This document shows, one piece after another, positions 50,909-59,413 of a DNA stretch of 64,000 nucleotides. Made by a program: the position numbers and the translations under genes. Each line of letters opens with the position of its first letter. The stretch's first letter is position 1. Origin of the DNA: Micromonospora fulviviridis (GTDB lineage Bacteria > Actinomycetota > Actinomycetes > Mycobacteriales > Micromonosporaceae); the NCBI RefSeq assembly GCF_014648395.1, contig NZ_BMRA01000012.1, forward strand, positions 25,066 to 89,065, given 5' to 3'. Under the pieces are notes generated by a model. That model ran no database searches and was not told the origin of the DNA. It worked only from the letters and a program-made list of their open reading frames with translations.

Positions 50909-51933
50909 CCTCCAGCGAGTGGCTGCCCTGGCGGGTGGCGATGGACCGGGCGCTCTACGGGCCCGAGGGCTTCTTCGTCTCCGGCGCGGGGCCGGCCGCC
51001 CACTTCCGCACCAGCGTGCACGCGTCCCCGGTGCTCGCCGCCGCCCTGCTGCGCCTGCTCGACGCCGTCGATCGTGCGCTGGGTCATCCGGCGCAGCTCG
51101 ACGTGGTGGACGTGGGCGCGGGGCGGGGTGAGCTGCTGCGGGCCCTGCTCGCGGGGGTCTCCGGAGAGCCCGCCGGCCGGCTACGCCTCACCGCCGTCGA
51201 GCGGGCCCCCCGCCCCGAGGATCTGCCGGCGGAGATCGACTGGGTGAACGAGATCCCGGACGGGACGACCGGCGTCCTGCTGGCCACCGAATGGCTCGAC
51301 AACGTCCCCCTGGACCTGGCCGTGCCAACCGAGGATGGCTGGCGCTACCTCCTGGTGAACCCGACCTCCGGCGAGGAGTCGACGGGCGACAAGCTCACCC
51401 CCGACGACGCCGCCTGGCTCACCCACTGGTGGCCCACCCCCGCCGACGACTCCTTGGTCAACACGGTCCGGGGCCGGGTGGAGATCGGGAGGGCGCGGGA
51501 TGAGGCGTGGGCCTACGCCCTGGGGCGCCTCGATCGGGGGGTTGCCCTGGCTGTGGACTACGGGCACCTGCGCGGGGACCGGCCGGTTGGTGGGACGTTG
51601 ACCGGTTACCGGGGTGGGCGGCAGGTGGCGCCGGTGCCGGACGGGTCGTGTGACGTGACGGCGCACGTGGCCGTGGACTCGGTCGCCTCCGCCGGTGAGC
51701 GGGTCGCGCGGTGTGCGTACACCCTGGTTTCGCAGCGGGAGGGGTTGCGGGCCCTCGGGGCCGACGGGGGGCGACCGCCGCTGAGCCTGGCCTCCCGGGA
51801 CCCGGCCGGCTACCTGCGGGCCCTGGCCGCCGCGTCGGCGGTGGCCGAGCTGACCGACCCGGCCGGCCTCGGCGGGCACTGGTGGCTGCTGCAACCGGTC
51901 GGCGTCACCCTCGATCCGCTCATGGCACGATGA
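50905..51933 (+). CDS. SAM-dependent methyltransferase, MidA/NDUFAF7-like
   Basis: 342 residues, GTG start overlapping the previous stop. The N-terminus (PWRVAMDRALYGPEGFFVSG, HFRTSVHASPVLAAALL) and SAM motif VVDVGAGRGELLRALL near 66, then LLATEWLDNVPLDLAV near 127 and ALAVDYGHLRGDRPVGGTL, fit the COG1565 family. Mitochondrial NDUFAF7 of this family dimethylates an arginine of complex I subunit NDUFS2, the NuoD homolog. The next gene, overlapping by 4 bp, encodes a NuoD paralog, so the likely substrate is encoded beside the enzyme. Confidence 0.85.
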   Translation: MTSSEWLPWRVAMDRALYGPEGFFVSGAGPAAHFRTSVHASPVLAAALLRLLDAVDRALGHPAQLDVVDVGAGRGELLRALLAGVSGEPAGRLRLTAVERAPRPEDLPAEIDWVNEIPDGTTGVLLATEWLDNVPLDLAVPTEDGWRYLLVNPTSGEESTGDKLTPDDAAWLTHWWPTPADDSLVNTVRGRVEIGRARDEAWAYALGRLDRGVALAVDYGHLRGDRPVGGTLTGYRGGRQVAPVPDGSCDVTAHVAVDSVASAGERVARCAYTLVSQREGLRALGADGGRPPLSLASRDPAGYLRALAAASAVAELTDPAGLGGHWWLLQPVGVTLDPLMAR

Positions 51934-53099
51934 CGGACATGACCACCGACGCCGGCGACCTCCGCGAACTGACCGTCGGCACCGGGGCCGGCGGGGAGCA
52001 GCTCGGCACCGACATGGTGCTCAACATCGGGCCGCAGCACCCGTCCACGCACGGCGTGCTCCGGCTCAAGCTGGTGCTCGACGGCGAGCGGGTGGTCTCC
52101 GCCGAGCCGATCGTCGGCTACATGCACCGGGGCGCGGAGAAGCTCTTCGAGGTCCGCGACTACCGGCAGATCATCGTGCTGGCCAACCGGCACGACTGGC
52201 TCTCCGCCTTCTCCAACGAGCTGGGCGTGGTGCTCGCCGTCGAACGGCTCATGGGCATGGAGGTGCCGGAGCGCGCGGTCTGGCTGCGGATGGCGCTCGC
52301 CGAGCTGAACCGGGTGCTCAACCACCTGATGTTCCTCGGCTCCTACCCGCTGGAGATCGGCGCGATCACGCCGATGTTCTACGCGTTCCGCGAGCGGGAG
52401 ACCATCCAGGCGGTCATGGAGGAGGTCTCCGGCGGCCGGATCCACTACATGTTCAACCGGGTGGGCGGGCTCAAGGAGGAGGTGCCGGCCGGCTGGACCA
52501 CGCGGGCCCGGGCGGCGATCGGCGAGGTCCGCCGCCGGATGCCCGACCTGGACAACCTGATCCGGCGCAACGAGATCTTCCTGGCCCGCACCGTCGGGGT
52601 GGGCGTGCTGTCGGCCGCCGACGCCGCCGCGTTCGGCGCCTCCGGGCCCGTCGCCCGGGCCTCCGGGCTGGACCTGGACCTGCGCCGGGACGAGCCCTAC
52701 CTGGCGTACGACCAGCTCGACGTGCCGGTGGTCACGAGGACCACCGGGGACTGCCACGCCCGCTTCGAGGTGCTGCTCGACCAGGTGTACGCCTCGCTCG
52801 ACCTCGCGGAGCAGTGCCTGGACCGGGTGGACCGGCTCACCGGGCCGGTGAACACCCGGCTGCCCAAGGTGGTCAAGGCGCCCGAGGGGCACACCTACGC
52901 CTGGACCGAGAACCCGCTGGGCATCAACGGCTACTACCTGGTGTCCCGGGGCGAGAAGACCCCGTGGCGGCTCAAGCTGCGCACCGCCTCGTACGCGAAC
53001 GTGCAGGCGCTGGCGACCCTGCTGCCGGGCTGCCTCGTGCCGGACCTGATCGCCATCCTCGGCTCGATGTTCTTCGTCGTCGGCGACATCGACAAGTAG
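51930..53099 (+). CDS. nuoD: Divergent NADH-quinone oxidoreductase subunit D paralog
   Basis: 389 residues, ATG overlapping the previous stop (ATGA). The complex I 49-kDa fold is clear: NIGPQHPSTHGVLRLKL near 30-46, VGYMHRGAEKLFE near 60, LNRVLNHLMFLGSYPLEIGA near 128 and AYDQLDVPVVTRTTGDCHAR. Changes from canonical NuoD: the quinone-contacting Tyr in the PYxDRxDY segment is Leu here (IIVLANRHDWL), and the C-terminal GEVDR becomes GDIDK. No other nuo gene is present. It is therefore probably not the main quinone-reducing subunit. Coupled to a MidA-like methyltransferase. Confidence 0.88.
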   Translation: MTDMTTDAGDLRELTVGTGAGGEQLGTDMVLNIGPQHPSTHGVLRLKLVLDGERVVSAEPIVGYMHRGAEKLFEVRDYRQIIVLANRHDWLSAFSNELGVVLAVERLMGMEVPERAVWLRMALAELNRVLNHLMFLGSYPLEIGAITPMFYAFRERETIQAVMEEVSGGRIHYMFNRVGGLKEEVPAGWTTRARAAIGEVRRRMPDLDNLIRRNEIFLARTVGVGVLSAADAAAFGASGPVARASGLDLDLRRDEPYLAYDQLDVPVVTRTTGDCHARFEVLLDQVYASLDLAEQCLDRVDRLTGPVNTRLPKVVKAPEGHTYAWTENPLGINGYYLVSRGEKTPWRLKLRTASYANVQALATLLPGCLVPDLIAILGSMFFVVGDIDK

Positions 53100-53109
53100 C
53101 GGCGGCCGG

Positions 53110-55101
53110 TCAGCGCCAGCGGTCGGTGGCGCGGGCGCCGCCGGCCCGGGGTGCGTCGTCGCGCGGCGGGTAGCCGTAGCGGGCCGGCTCGGGCTCGACC
53201 TGACGCCACTCGGGCTGGCCGCTGCGCTGCGTCGGGGGCCGCCACTCGTCCGGCACCGGCACCCCGCCGACCGGGAGCGCCGGCCGGCTCTCCTGCGCCC
53301 AACCGGAGCCCGGCTCCCCGTGGACGGCCTGGCCCCGGACGGACGCCCAGCGGTCCTCGACCCGGTACTCGGTGCCGCCGCCGTCGGCGTGCACCGCGGC
53401 CCGCCGCTCCCCGACCCGGATCTCCCGGCCGTGCTCGTCGTCGCGGACCGCGGCCCAACGGTTGCCCGTGCGCAGCTCCGACCAGTAGTCCCCGTCCGGA
53501 TCGTCGGCCACCGCGCGACCGGACTGCTCGGCCGGCGTCCAGGCACGGGCGCCCGTGCCCGCCCATCCTTCGGCGGCCCGCTCGCCGTAGCCGCCCCGGT
53601 CGCCCTGATCCGACCAGCCGCCCTGGTCGGTCCGATCGTCCCGCCCCGACCAGGCGCCCTGCCCGGTGCGGGCGGGCTCGTCGCGGTCGGCGTTCCAGTC
53701 CGCCTCCTCGCGGCCGCCGGGCCCCGCCGGCCAGGGCCGGTCGTCGGCCGGCCCGTCCTGGCCGGACCGCCAGGCCCGGTCGTCGGCCCGTCCGTCCTGG
53801 CGCCAGGAGCGGTCGTCCGCCGGCTCCCCGGCCCAGCCGTGGTCGTCGTCCTCCCGTGCCGACCAGCCCCGGTCCTCGCCGGACGCCCGGCCGACGCCCG
53901 CCCACGGGTGCTCGCCCCCGGGGGCGCCGGCCCAGGAGGCGTCGTCGCGGTGGCCGGCTGACCCGGACCAGGCGCGGTCGCCGCCCTGGCCGGACACCGA
54001 GCCGCCGGACCGGGATCCCTCGGCCGGACCGGACCAGCCGCCGCCGACCTGGGCGGACCAGGAGCGCTCGTCCCGACCGGGCCGGGCGCGGTCGTCGTCG
54101 GAGTCCCGGTACCCGGCGCGGGGACGATCCTCCGGCTCCGCGCCGCTCCACGAGCGCTCCTCCGGCGCCGGGGACCAGCGGCCGGCGTACCCGCCGTACC
54201 GGGTGCCCGCCGGGTCGGCGCCGCCGTCGACGATGGTGTGCCGGGTGGTGACGTGCACGGTCTCGGTGTGGTGCACCACCCCGACCTGCCGGGGCTCCGG
54301 CCGGACCTCCGGCTCCGGGGCGCGCGGCGCGCCGTAGACGCCGGACTGCGGGCGGTCGGCACCGTAGACCCCGGGCTGTGGGCGGTCCGCGCCGTAGACC
54401 CCGGGCTGTGGGCGGTCCGCGCCGTAGACCCCGGGCTGTGGGCGGTCCGCGCCGTAGACCCCGGGCTGTGGGCGGTCCGCGCCGTAGACCCCGGGCTGTG
54501 GGCGGTCGGCGCCGTAGCCGGGGCGGTCGGTGGCGGGGTCGGCGCCGTACCGGGTGCCGGGCTGCGGCCGGCGGGCCGGCTCGTCCTCGTCCCGGGCGAC
54601 GGGCTGGGCCCGGCCCGGCTCGCTGCGGGCGCGCCCCTCGTCGTACGGCTCGGCGAGCACCCGGGCGCGGCCACCGGCCGGCTCCTCGGCGGCGGGCGTG
54701 GCGATGCCCGCCGCGGCGGCGATACCGGCGGCCGCGGCGTCGAGCCGTCGACGCATCGCGGCGACCGACTCCTGGGTCCGCTGGACCTGGTCGAGCGCCT
54801 GGTTGCCGCGCTGGGCGGCGGCCACGATCTCACCGCGCAACTCCCGGCGGAGCTGCTCGAGTTCCGCGCGGATCTCGTCGGCGCCGGCCGCGCCGCCGCC
54901 GCTCTCCGCGCGCAGGGCGATGGAGAGGCCGATCAGCACGACGGCCAGGATCGCCAGCACGGCGCCGAACCGGAGCGGGCCGTTGCCGTCGGCGACCAGC
55001 AGGATGAGCGCCGCCAGTGGCGCGAGCGCCACACCGATCCAGAACAGGACGGTCAGCAGCGCGGGACTGCGGTTTTCGGCGGGGGCGACCGAGGCGGGCA
55101 T
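53110..55101 (-). CDS. Membrane protein with coiled coil and long repetitive tail
   Basis: 663 residues from ATG at 55101. Two N-terminal helices (ALLTVLFWIGVALAPLAALI and FGAVLAILAVVLIGLSIAL) are followed by a predicted coiled coil (DEIRAELEQLRRELRGEIVA to about residue 140), then some 500 residues of disordered Arg/Asp/Gly/Pro/Trp sequence. This includes at least six copies of a 10-residue ADRPQPGVYG repeat encoded by a 30-bp tandem array. Many WSG/WAG motifs occur in the second half. Function is unknown; the coiled-coil plus disordered tail suggests a cytoplasmic scaffold. Confidence 0.75.
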   Translation of the reverse strand: MPASVAPAENRSPALLTVLFWIGVALAPLAALILLVADGNGPLRFGAVLAILAVVLIGLSIALRAESGGGAAGADEIRAELEQLRRELRGEIVAAAQRGNQALDQVQRTQESVAAMRRRLDAAAAGIAAAAGIATPAAEEPAGGRARVLAEPYDEGRARSEPGRAQPVARDEDEPARRPQPGTRYGADPATDRPGYGADRPQPGVYGADRPQPGVYGADRPQPGVYGADRPQPGVYGADRPQPGVYGADRPQSGVYGAPRAPEPEVRPEPRQVGVVHHTETVHVTTRHTIVDGGADPAGTRYGGYAGRWSPAPEERSWSGAEPEDRPRAGYRDSDDDRARPGRDERSWSAQVGGGWSGPAEGSRSGGSVSGQGGDRAWSGSAGHRDDASWAGAPGGEHPWAGVGRASGEDRGWSAREDDDHGWAGEPADDRSWRQDGRADDRAWRSGQDGPADDRPWPAGPGGREEADWNADRDEPARTGQGAWSGRDDRTDQGGWSDQGDRGGYGERAAEGWAGTGARAWTPAEQSGRAVADDPDGDYWSELRTGNRWAAVRDDEHGREIRVGERRAAVHADGGGTEYRVEDRWASVRGQAVHGEPGSGWAQESRPALPVGGVPVPDEWRPPTQRSGQPEWRQVEPEPARYGYPPRDDAPRAGGARATDRWR
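54361..54510. repeat. 30-bp minisatellite, five near-identical copies
   Basis: Five head-to-tail 30-mers start at 54361, 54391, 54421, 54451 and 54481, with degenerate copies on both sides (54331 and 54511). Each encodes ADRPQPGVYG on the minus strand. Near-identity at synonymous positions indicates recent expansion. Confidence 0.9.
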
Positions 55102-55204
55102 GGCTGAGCAGACTACCGAGAGTTGCCCCGGTAGGGAACGGGCCGAAAGCATCGATGTAAAAGCCGGTGACCAGGACTTCCCGTCCGGCCCCGGCGGCCT
55201 GCCC

Positions 55205-55245
55205 CGCTGGCGTCGGCGGGCCGGGGCGGCCCGCCGACGCCAGCG
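55205..55245 (-). terminator. Very strong hairpin after binding-protein gene
   Basis: An 18-bp perfect stem (55205-55222 with 55228-55245) and a 5-nt loop GGGGC, 8 bp beyond the stop of the ABC binding-protein gene. Confidence 0.8.
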
Positions 55246-55252
55246 AGGGTGG

Positions 55253-56254
55253 TCAGCTTGCGGCGAGCGCGGCGTCGGAGGAGAACACCAGGCCGACGCT
55301 GGCCGCGCCGGTCTTCAGGGCGTTCTTGGTCTGCGGGCCGCCCGCGTCGAGCGAGCTGAACGAGCCGGCCTTGAAGTCGTAGACCTCGACGAGGCCGGCC
55401 TGGCACTTCGGCCGCTGCGGGCACTCCGGCGGGCCGGCCAGCACGGTGGCCGTGCCGGAGCACTTGGCCGCCAGGTCGGAGAGGGTGGCGACCTGGTACT
55501 TGTCGGCGAACGCCTTGGTGACCGCGAAGGCGTTCTGGTCCTGCGCCTGGGCGGGCTGGCCGAAGGTGATGCCGACCTTGTCGCCGGCCGCCTTCAGCGC
55601 GCTGACCGTCTTGTCCAGCTCGGGCGAGGAGACCGGCTGGGCGTCCTTGCCGTTGGCCTTGGTGTTGAGGAACTCGGCCATGGTCGCCGCGTACTCGGGG
55701 ACGACCTGGACCTGGCCCTTCTCCAGGGCCGGCTCGTAGAGCTCACGGTTGCCGATCGTCTGCACCTTGACCTCGTAGCCGGCCGCGGTGAGCGCGATCT
55801 TGTAGAGCTCGGCGATCGTCTGGCTCTCGCTGAAGTTGCCGGCGCCGACCGTCACCTGGCCGCCCGGGCCCTTCTCGACGCCGTCGGTCACGCCGTTGGC
55901 GTCGGCGAACTCCTTCGCGGCGACCTGCGGGGTCTTCCGGTCGACGTCGACCGCCCGGTTCAGCTCGATCAGCTTCGGAGTGTCGAGCTTCGCGGAGACC
56001 TTGTCGAGCGCGGCCACGAGCTGCGGGGTGGCCGCCTTCGCGTTGACCGCGGGGATGACGTTGTCGGTGTTCTGGAGCTTCTTGTCATCGGTGAGGACGA
56101 CCAGCTTGTCGCCCGCCACCGGGGCGCAACCGGCCCCGGAGGCGCCCTTCTCGGGCGCGTCGGTGCCGGAGGAACCGGCGTCGCCGCAGCCGGCGAGGAG
56201 GCCGGCGGTGAGGACGCCGAGCGCCCCCACGGCCAGGGTGGTACGTGCGCGCAT
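55253..56254 (-). CDS. Glycine betaine/choline-type ABC substrate-binding lipoprotein, permuted
   Basis: 333 residues. Signal peptide with lipobox LLAGC (Cys near 23). The OpuAC-type core is present: VTVGAGNFSESQTIAELYKI near 160, QTIGNRELYEPALEKGQVQV near 190 and VPEYAATMAEFL near 210. The first 130 mature residues (LVVLTDDKKLQNTDNVIPAV; LDTPKLIELNRAVDVDRKTP) resemble what is normally the C-terminal end of this family (vLeDDK..f....v.P, LtdeeM.eLN..VDv). The gene therefore appears circularly permuted. It is first in a unit with two permeases. Confidence 0.9.
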   Translation of the reverse strand: MRARTTLAVGALGVLTAGLLAGCGDAGSSGTDAPEKGASGAGCAPVAGDKLVVLTDDKKLQNTDNVIPAVNAKAATPQLVAALDKVSAKLDTPKLIELNRAVDVDRKTPQVAAKEFADANGVTDGVEKGPGGQVTVGAGNFSESQTIAELYKIALTAAGYEVKVQTIGNRELYEPALEKGQVQVVPEYAATMAEFLNTKANGKDAQPVSSPELDKTVSALKAAGDKVGITFGQPAQAQDQNAFAVTKAFADKYQVATLSDLAAKCSGTATVLAGPPECPQRPKCQAGLVEVYDFKAGSFSSLDAGGPQTKNALKTGAASVGLVFSSDAALAAS

Positions 56255-56410
56255 CAGTGCCCGCCTTCCGTGTCCCGGCGCGACCCGTCCGGGCCGGCCG
56301 CGTGTCCGACGGGCGATCCGATCGGCCGCCCGCGAATTCCAGCCAATATCCTCCGGCTCGGACCGACAAACTCCGAGCGGGTTTCGTCACGCGATCGTCA
56401 TCGGGTCGAT

Positions 56411-57133
56411 TCAGCCGCCCGCCGTGGCGTCGGCCGCACGGCGGTTCGCCGCCCGCCGGGCCCGGCGCAGCGGGCGCGGCGTGACCACCCGCTCGACCAC
56501 CGCCAGCACCCCCTCGACGAGCAGCGCCAGCCCGGCCACCAGGACGCCGCCTGCGACGATCTGGCCGCCTCCGGCCGCGATGTCCAGCCCGAACCCGGCC
56601 CGGATGATCTGCCCGAGCCCGCCGCCGTTGACGAAGGAGGCCAGCGCCGCCGTGGCCACCACCTGGACGGCGGCGGTGCGGAACCCGGCCGCCAGGTAGG
56701 GCACCGCGAGCGGCAGCTCCACCCGGCGCAGCACCTGCGCGCCGGAGAGCCCCATCCCGCGCGCCGCGTCCCGGGCCTCCGGGTCGGCCTGCCGCACCCC
56801 CGTGTACGCGTTGGCCAGCAGCGGCGGCACCGCGAAGACCGCGAGCGCGACCACCACCGCCGGCCGCCCGAAGCCGAGGAAGGTCAACGGCAGGATGGTC
56901 AGCAGGGCCAGGGTCGGGACGGCGAGGGTGACGTTGGACACCAGCAGCACCAGGCCGCCGCCCCGGCCGGTGTGCCCGAGCCAGAGCCCGACCGGCCAGG
57001 CCACCAGGCAGCCGAGCAGCACCGCCAGCGCGGACATGCTCAGGTGCTCGCCCAGCCGGTCCAGGATGCCGCCCGGGTTCGACCAGTTGAGCGGGTCGTT
57101 GAGCCAGACGACCGCCTGCTGCACCGGGTTCAT
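56411..57133 (-). CDS. ABC permease, OpuC/ProW type (second)
   Basis: 240 residues with about six helices. EQHLSMSALAVLLG-type opening, then LTFLGFGRPAVVVALAVFAV and the EAA-like loop EARDAARGMGLSGAQVLRRV near 105 followed by ELPLAVPYLAAGFRTAAVQV. It forms the quaternary-amine importer channel with the upstream permease; it overlaps that gene by 4 bp. The binding-protein gene begins 156 bp downstream. Confidence 0.92.
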   Translation of the reverse strand: MNPVQQAVVWLNDPLNWSNPGGILDRLGEHLSMSALAVLLGCLVAWPVGLWLGHTGRGGGLVLLVSNVTLAVPTLALLTILPLTFLGFGRPAVVVALAVFAVPPLLANAYTGVRQADPEARDAARGMGLSGAQVLRRVELPLAVPYLAAGFRTAAVQVVATAALASFVNGGGLGQIIRAGFGLDIAAGGGQIVAGGVLVAGLALLVEGVLAVVERVVTPRPLRRARRAANRRAADATAGG

Positions 57134-57816
57134 GAGCTCCGCCCGCGCAGCCAGGGGGTGAGCAGCCGGCCCACGGCGGCCAGGATCAGGTCGAGCACCA
57201 GCGCCAGCAGCACGCAGAGCACGGTGCCGGTCATGATCTGGGCCTTGTAGAAGTTGTTCTGGAAGCCGGCGAAGATGAGCTGGCCGAGGCCGCCCCGGCC
57301 GACCACCACGCCGACCGTGACCAGCGCCACCGTGGAGACCGTGGCCAGCCGTACGCCGGTGAGGATGCCGGGCAGCGCCAGCGGCAGTTCGATCCGGAAC
57401 AGCCGGCCCCAGCGGCCGTAACCCATGCCCTCGGCGGCCTCCCGTACCTCGGGTGGCACCTGGTTGAGCCCGGCCAGCGCGTTGCGCACGATGACCAGCA
57501 GCGCGTACAGGGCCACCACGGTGAGCACGGTGATCGCGCCGATGCCCAGGTAGGGGGCGAGGAAGGCGAACAGCGCCAGCGACGGGATGGTGTAGAGCAC
57601 ACCGGTCAGCGCCACGATCGGGGCGGCCAGCGACCGGAACCAGTACGCCGCCACCGCGAGCGGCAGCGCCACCAGCGCCGCGATGAGCACCGCCCGGGCG
57701 GTCAGCCAGGTGTGCTCACGCAGCGCGGCCAGGATCGTGTCAGAGTTGTCCCGCACGTACTGCCAGGAGAACCACGGGTTACCGGGCGCGGCCCGGTAGC
57801 TCAGGTGGAGGGACAC
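57130..57816 (-). CDS. ABC permease, OpuC/ProW type (first)
   Basis: 228 residues, GTG start. Six helices; the ATPase-contact loop reads EVREAAEGMGYGRWGRLFRI near 130, followed by ELPLALPGILTGVRLATVST. A glycine betaine/choline/proline type transporter is the best family match. Its GTG lies only 2 bp from the GTG of the divergent ATPase gene, so each gene's ribosome site would lie inside the other's coding sequence. Overlaps the second permease by 4 bp. Confidence 0.9.
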   Translation of the reverse strand: MSLHLSYRAAPGNPWFSWQYVRDNSDTILAALREHTWLTARAVLIAALVALPLAVAAYWFRSLAAPIVALTGVLYTIPSLALFAFLAPYLGIGAITVLTVVALYALLVIVRNALAGLNQVPPEVREAAEGMGYGRWGRLFRIELPLALPGILTGVRLATVSTVALVTVGVVVGRGGLGQLIFAGFQNNFYKAQIMTGTVLCVLLALVLDLILAAVGRLLTPWLRGRSS

Positions 57817-57818
57817 AC

Positions 57819-58805
57819 GTGGACGTTACCCCGGACGCCGGACACGGCGCGGCCTCGATCACCCTGGAGCGCATCCGCAAGCGCTATCCCGACGGCACGG
57901 AGGCGGTGCGGGAGCTGAGCCTGGAGGTGAAGGCCGGCGAGCTGGTGGTGCTGATCGGCCCCTCCGGCTGCGGCAAGTCCACCGTGCTGCGCATGATCAA
58001 CCGGCTGATCGAGCCCACCGACGGGCGGATCCTGCTCGGCGACGACGACGTCACCCGGGTCGACCCGGTGACGCTGCGCCGCCGTATCGGGTACGTCATC
58101 CAGAACGTCGGACTCTTCCCGCACCAGACCGTCGCCGCGAACGTGGCCACCGTGCCGGGGCTGCTCGGCTGGCCCCGGGAGCGGACCCGGGCCCGGGTGG
58201 AGGAGCTGCTGGAGCTGGTCGGTCTCGACCCGGGACAGTTCGGGCGCCGCTACCCGCACGAGCTCTCCGGCGGGCAGCGGCAGCGGGTCGGGGTGGCCCG
58301 GGCGCTCGCCGCCGACCCGGTGGTGCTGCTGATGGACGAGCCGTTCTCGGCCGTCGACCCGATCGTCCGGACCCGGCTCCAGGAGGAGTTCCTCCGGTTG
58401 CAGGCCGAGGTCCGCAAGACCATCGTGCTGGTCACCCACGACCTCGACGAGGCGGTCCGGCTGGGCGACCGGATCGCGGTGCTCTCCGAGGGCGGCCGGC
58501 TGGAGCAGTACGACACCCCGGCGGCCCTGCTCGGGTCGCCCGCCTCGCCGTTCGTCCGCGAGTTCGTCGGCGCCGACCGGGGCATCCGTCGGCTGGCGGT
58601 CACCCCGGTGACCCGCGAGGTGCTCGACCCGCTCCCGGCCGACGGCGGTGCCGACCTGCCGGTTGTGCCGCTTGGCGGTTCGGCGTACGACGCGCTGGGT
58701 GGGTTGCTCACCTCGGGCGCCGAGCACGCGGTGGTCACCGACGACGGCCGGCCGGTCGGACTGCTCAGCCGGACCCGGGTGCTGGGCCTCGGCGTACTGG
58801 ACTGA
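57819..58805 (+). CDS. ABC ATPase, OpuCA/ProV type
   Basis: 328 residues, GTG start with GGTGGAGGG before it (inside the divergent permease gene). Walker A GPSGCGKST near 48, Q-loop YVIQNVGLFPHQ near 93, signature LSGGQRQRVGVARAL near 148, Walker B VLLMDEPFSAVDP near 168 and the H-loop VTHDLDEAVRLGDR. The C-terminal 60 residues (ALGGLLTSGAEHAVVTDDGR) form a CBS-like half, often an ionic-strength sensor in these importers. It powers the permeases encoded divergently. Confidence 0.94.
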   Translation: MDVTPDAGHGAASITLERIRKRYPDGTEAVRELSLEVKAGELVVLIGPSGCGKSTVLRMINRLIEPTDGRILLGDDDVTRVDPVTLRRRIGYVIQNVGLFPHQTVAANVATVPGLLGWPRERTRARVEELLELVGLDPGQFGRRYPHELSGGQRQRVGVARALAADPVVLLMDEPFSAVDPIVRTRLQEEFLRLQAEVRKTIVLVTHDLDEAVRLGDRIAVLSEGGRLEQYDTPAALLGSPASPFVREFVGADRGIRRLAVTPVTREVLDPLPADGGADLPVVPLGGSAYDALGGLLTSGAEHAVVTDDGRPVGLLSRTRVLGLGVLD

Positions 58806-58831
58806 GCCGGCAGGGCCGACGGGTTCTGGCG

Positions 58832-59410
58832 TCAGGCCCGGCCACCCAGGCTGGCCAGGCCGACGATCCAGCCGGCGAAGAAGCCGTAGGTGACCCCGGT
58901 GCTGGCGCCCTGGAAGGCGGCGAAGAGCGAGCCGTGCGGCCCGAGGAGGGTGGCCAGCAACGCCGTGCAGCCGGCGGCCAGGGCGTAGGCGCCCCAGCCG
59001 GAGAAGAACTGGCTGCCCGAGCTCTCCACCCGGGCCACCTGCGGGCCGGGCAGCAGGTAGAGCAGCGCGGCGGCCAGCACGAGCAGCAGGATCGCCCGCA
59101 GGTTGGTGGCGAGCACGCCCTGCGACGGGTCGTCGGCGTGCAGCCGCCAGGCCGGCCAGGCGAGCAGCCGGAGGAACCAGCCGCCGGCCCCGGTCGGGTC
59201 GGTGTGGTCCTGCACCCAGCCCACGTACATCGGGCTGCCGCAGACGGCGACGAGCAGGAGCGCGGCGAGGGTGCCGGTGCCGGCGGCCGTGCCGTACGCG
59301 CCGACGGTGCGGGGGCGGTTGGTGAGGGCCATGGAGCGGTCAGTTCCCGGCCCACCGCGCCGGGCAAACCTGCGCACCCGGTCCACCGCCGAGGGTCGGC
59401 GGGTGGTCAT
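58832..59410 (-). CDS. Hypothetical membrane protein
   Basis: 192 residues if the ATG at 59410 is used; an internal ATG at 59332 (MALTNRPRTVG) would give 166 and neither has a good ribosome site. About four helices are predicted (TLAALLLVAVCGSPMYVGWV, AILLLVLAAALLYLLPG, YALAAGCTALLATLLG, VTYGFFAGWIVGLASLGG). No family recognised. It starts 3 bp after the end of the upstream 102-residue gene and is probably co-transcribed. Confidence 0.7.
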   Translation of the reverse strand: MTTRRPSAVDRVRRFARRGGPGTDRSMALTNRPRTVGAYGTAAGTGTLAALLLVAVCGSPMYVGWVQDHTDPTGAGGWFLRLLAWPAWRLHADDPSQGVLATNLRAILLLVLAAALLYLLPGPQVARVESSGSQFFSGWGAYALAAGCTALLATLLGPHGSLFAAFQGASTGVTYGFFAGWIVGLASLGGRA

Positions 59411-59413
59411 CGC

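Noticed and set aside
54331..54540. CRISPR-like array
   Set aside because: The 30-bp units abut directly without spacers and encode an in-frame peptide repeat.
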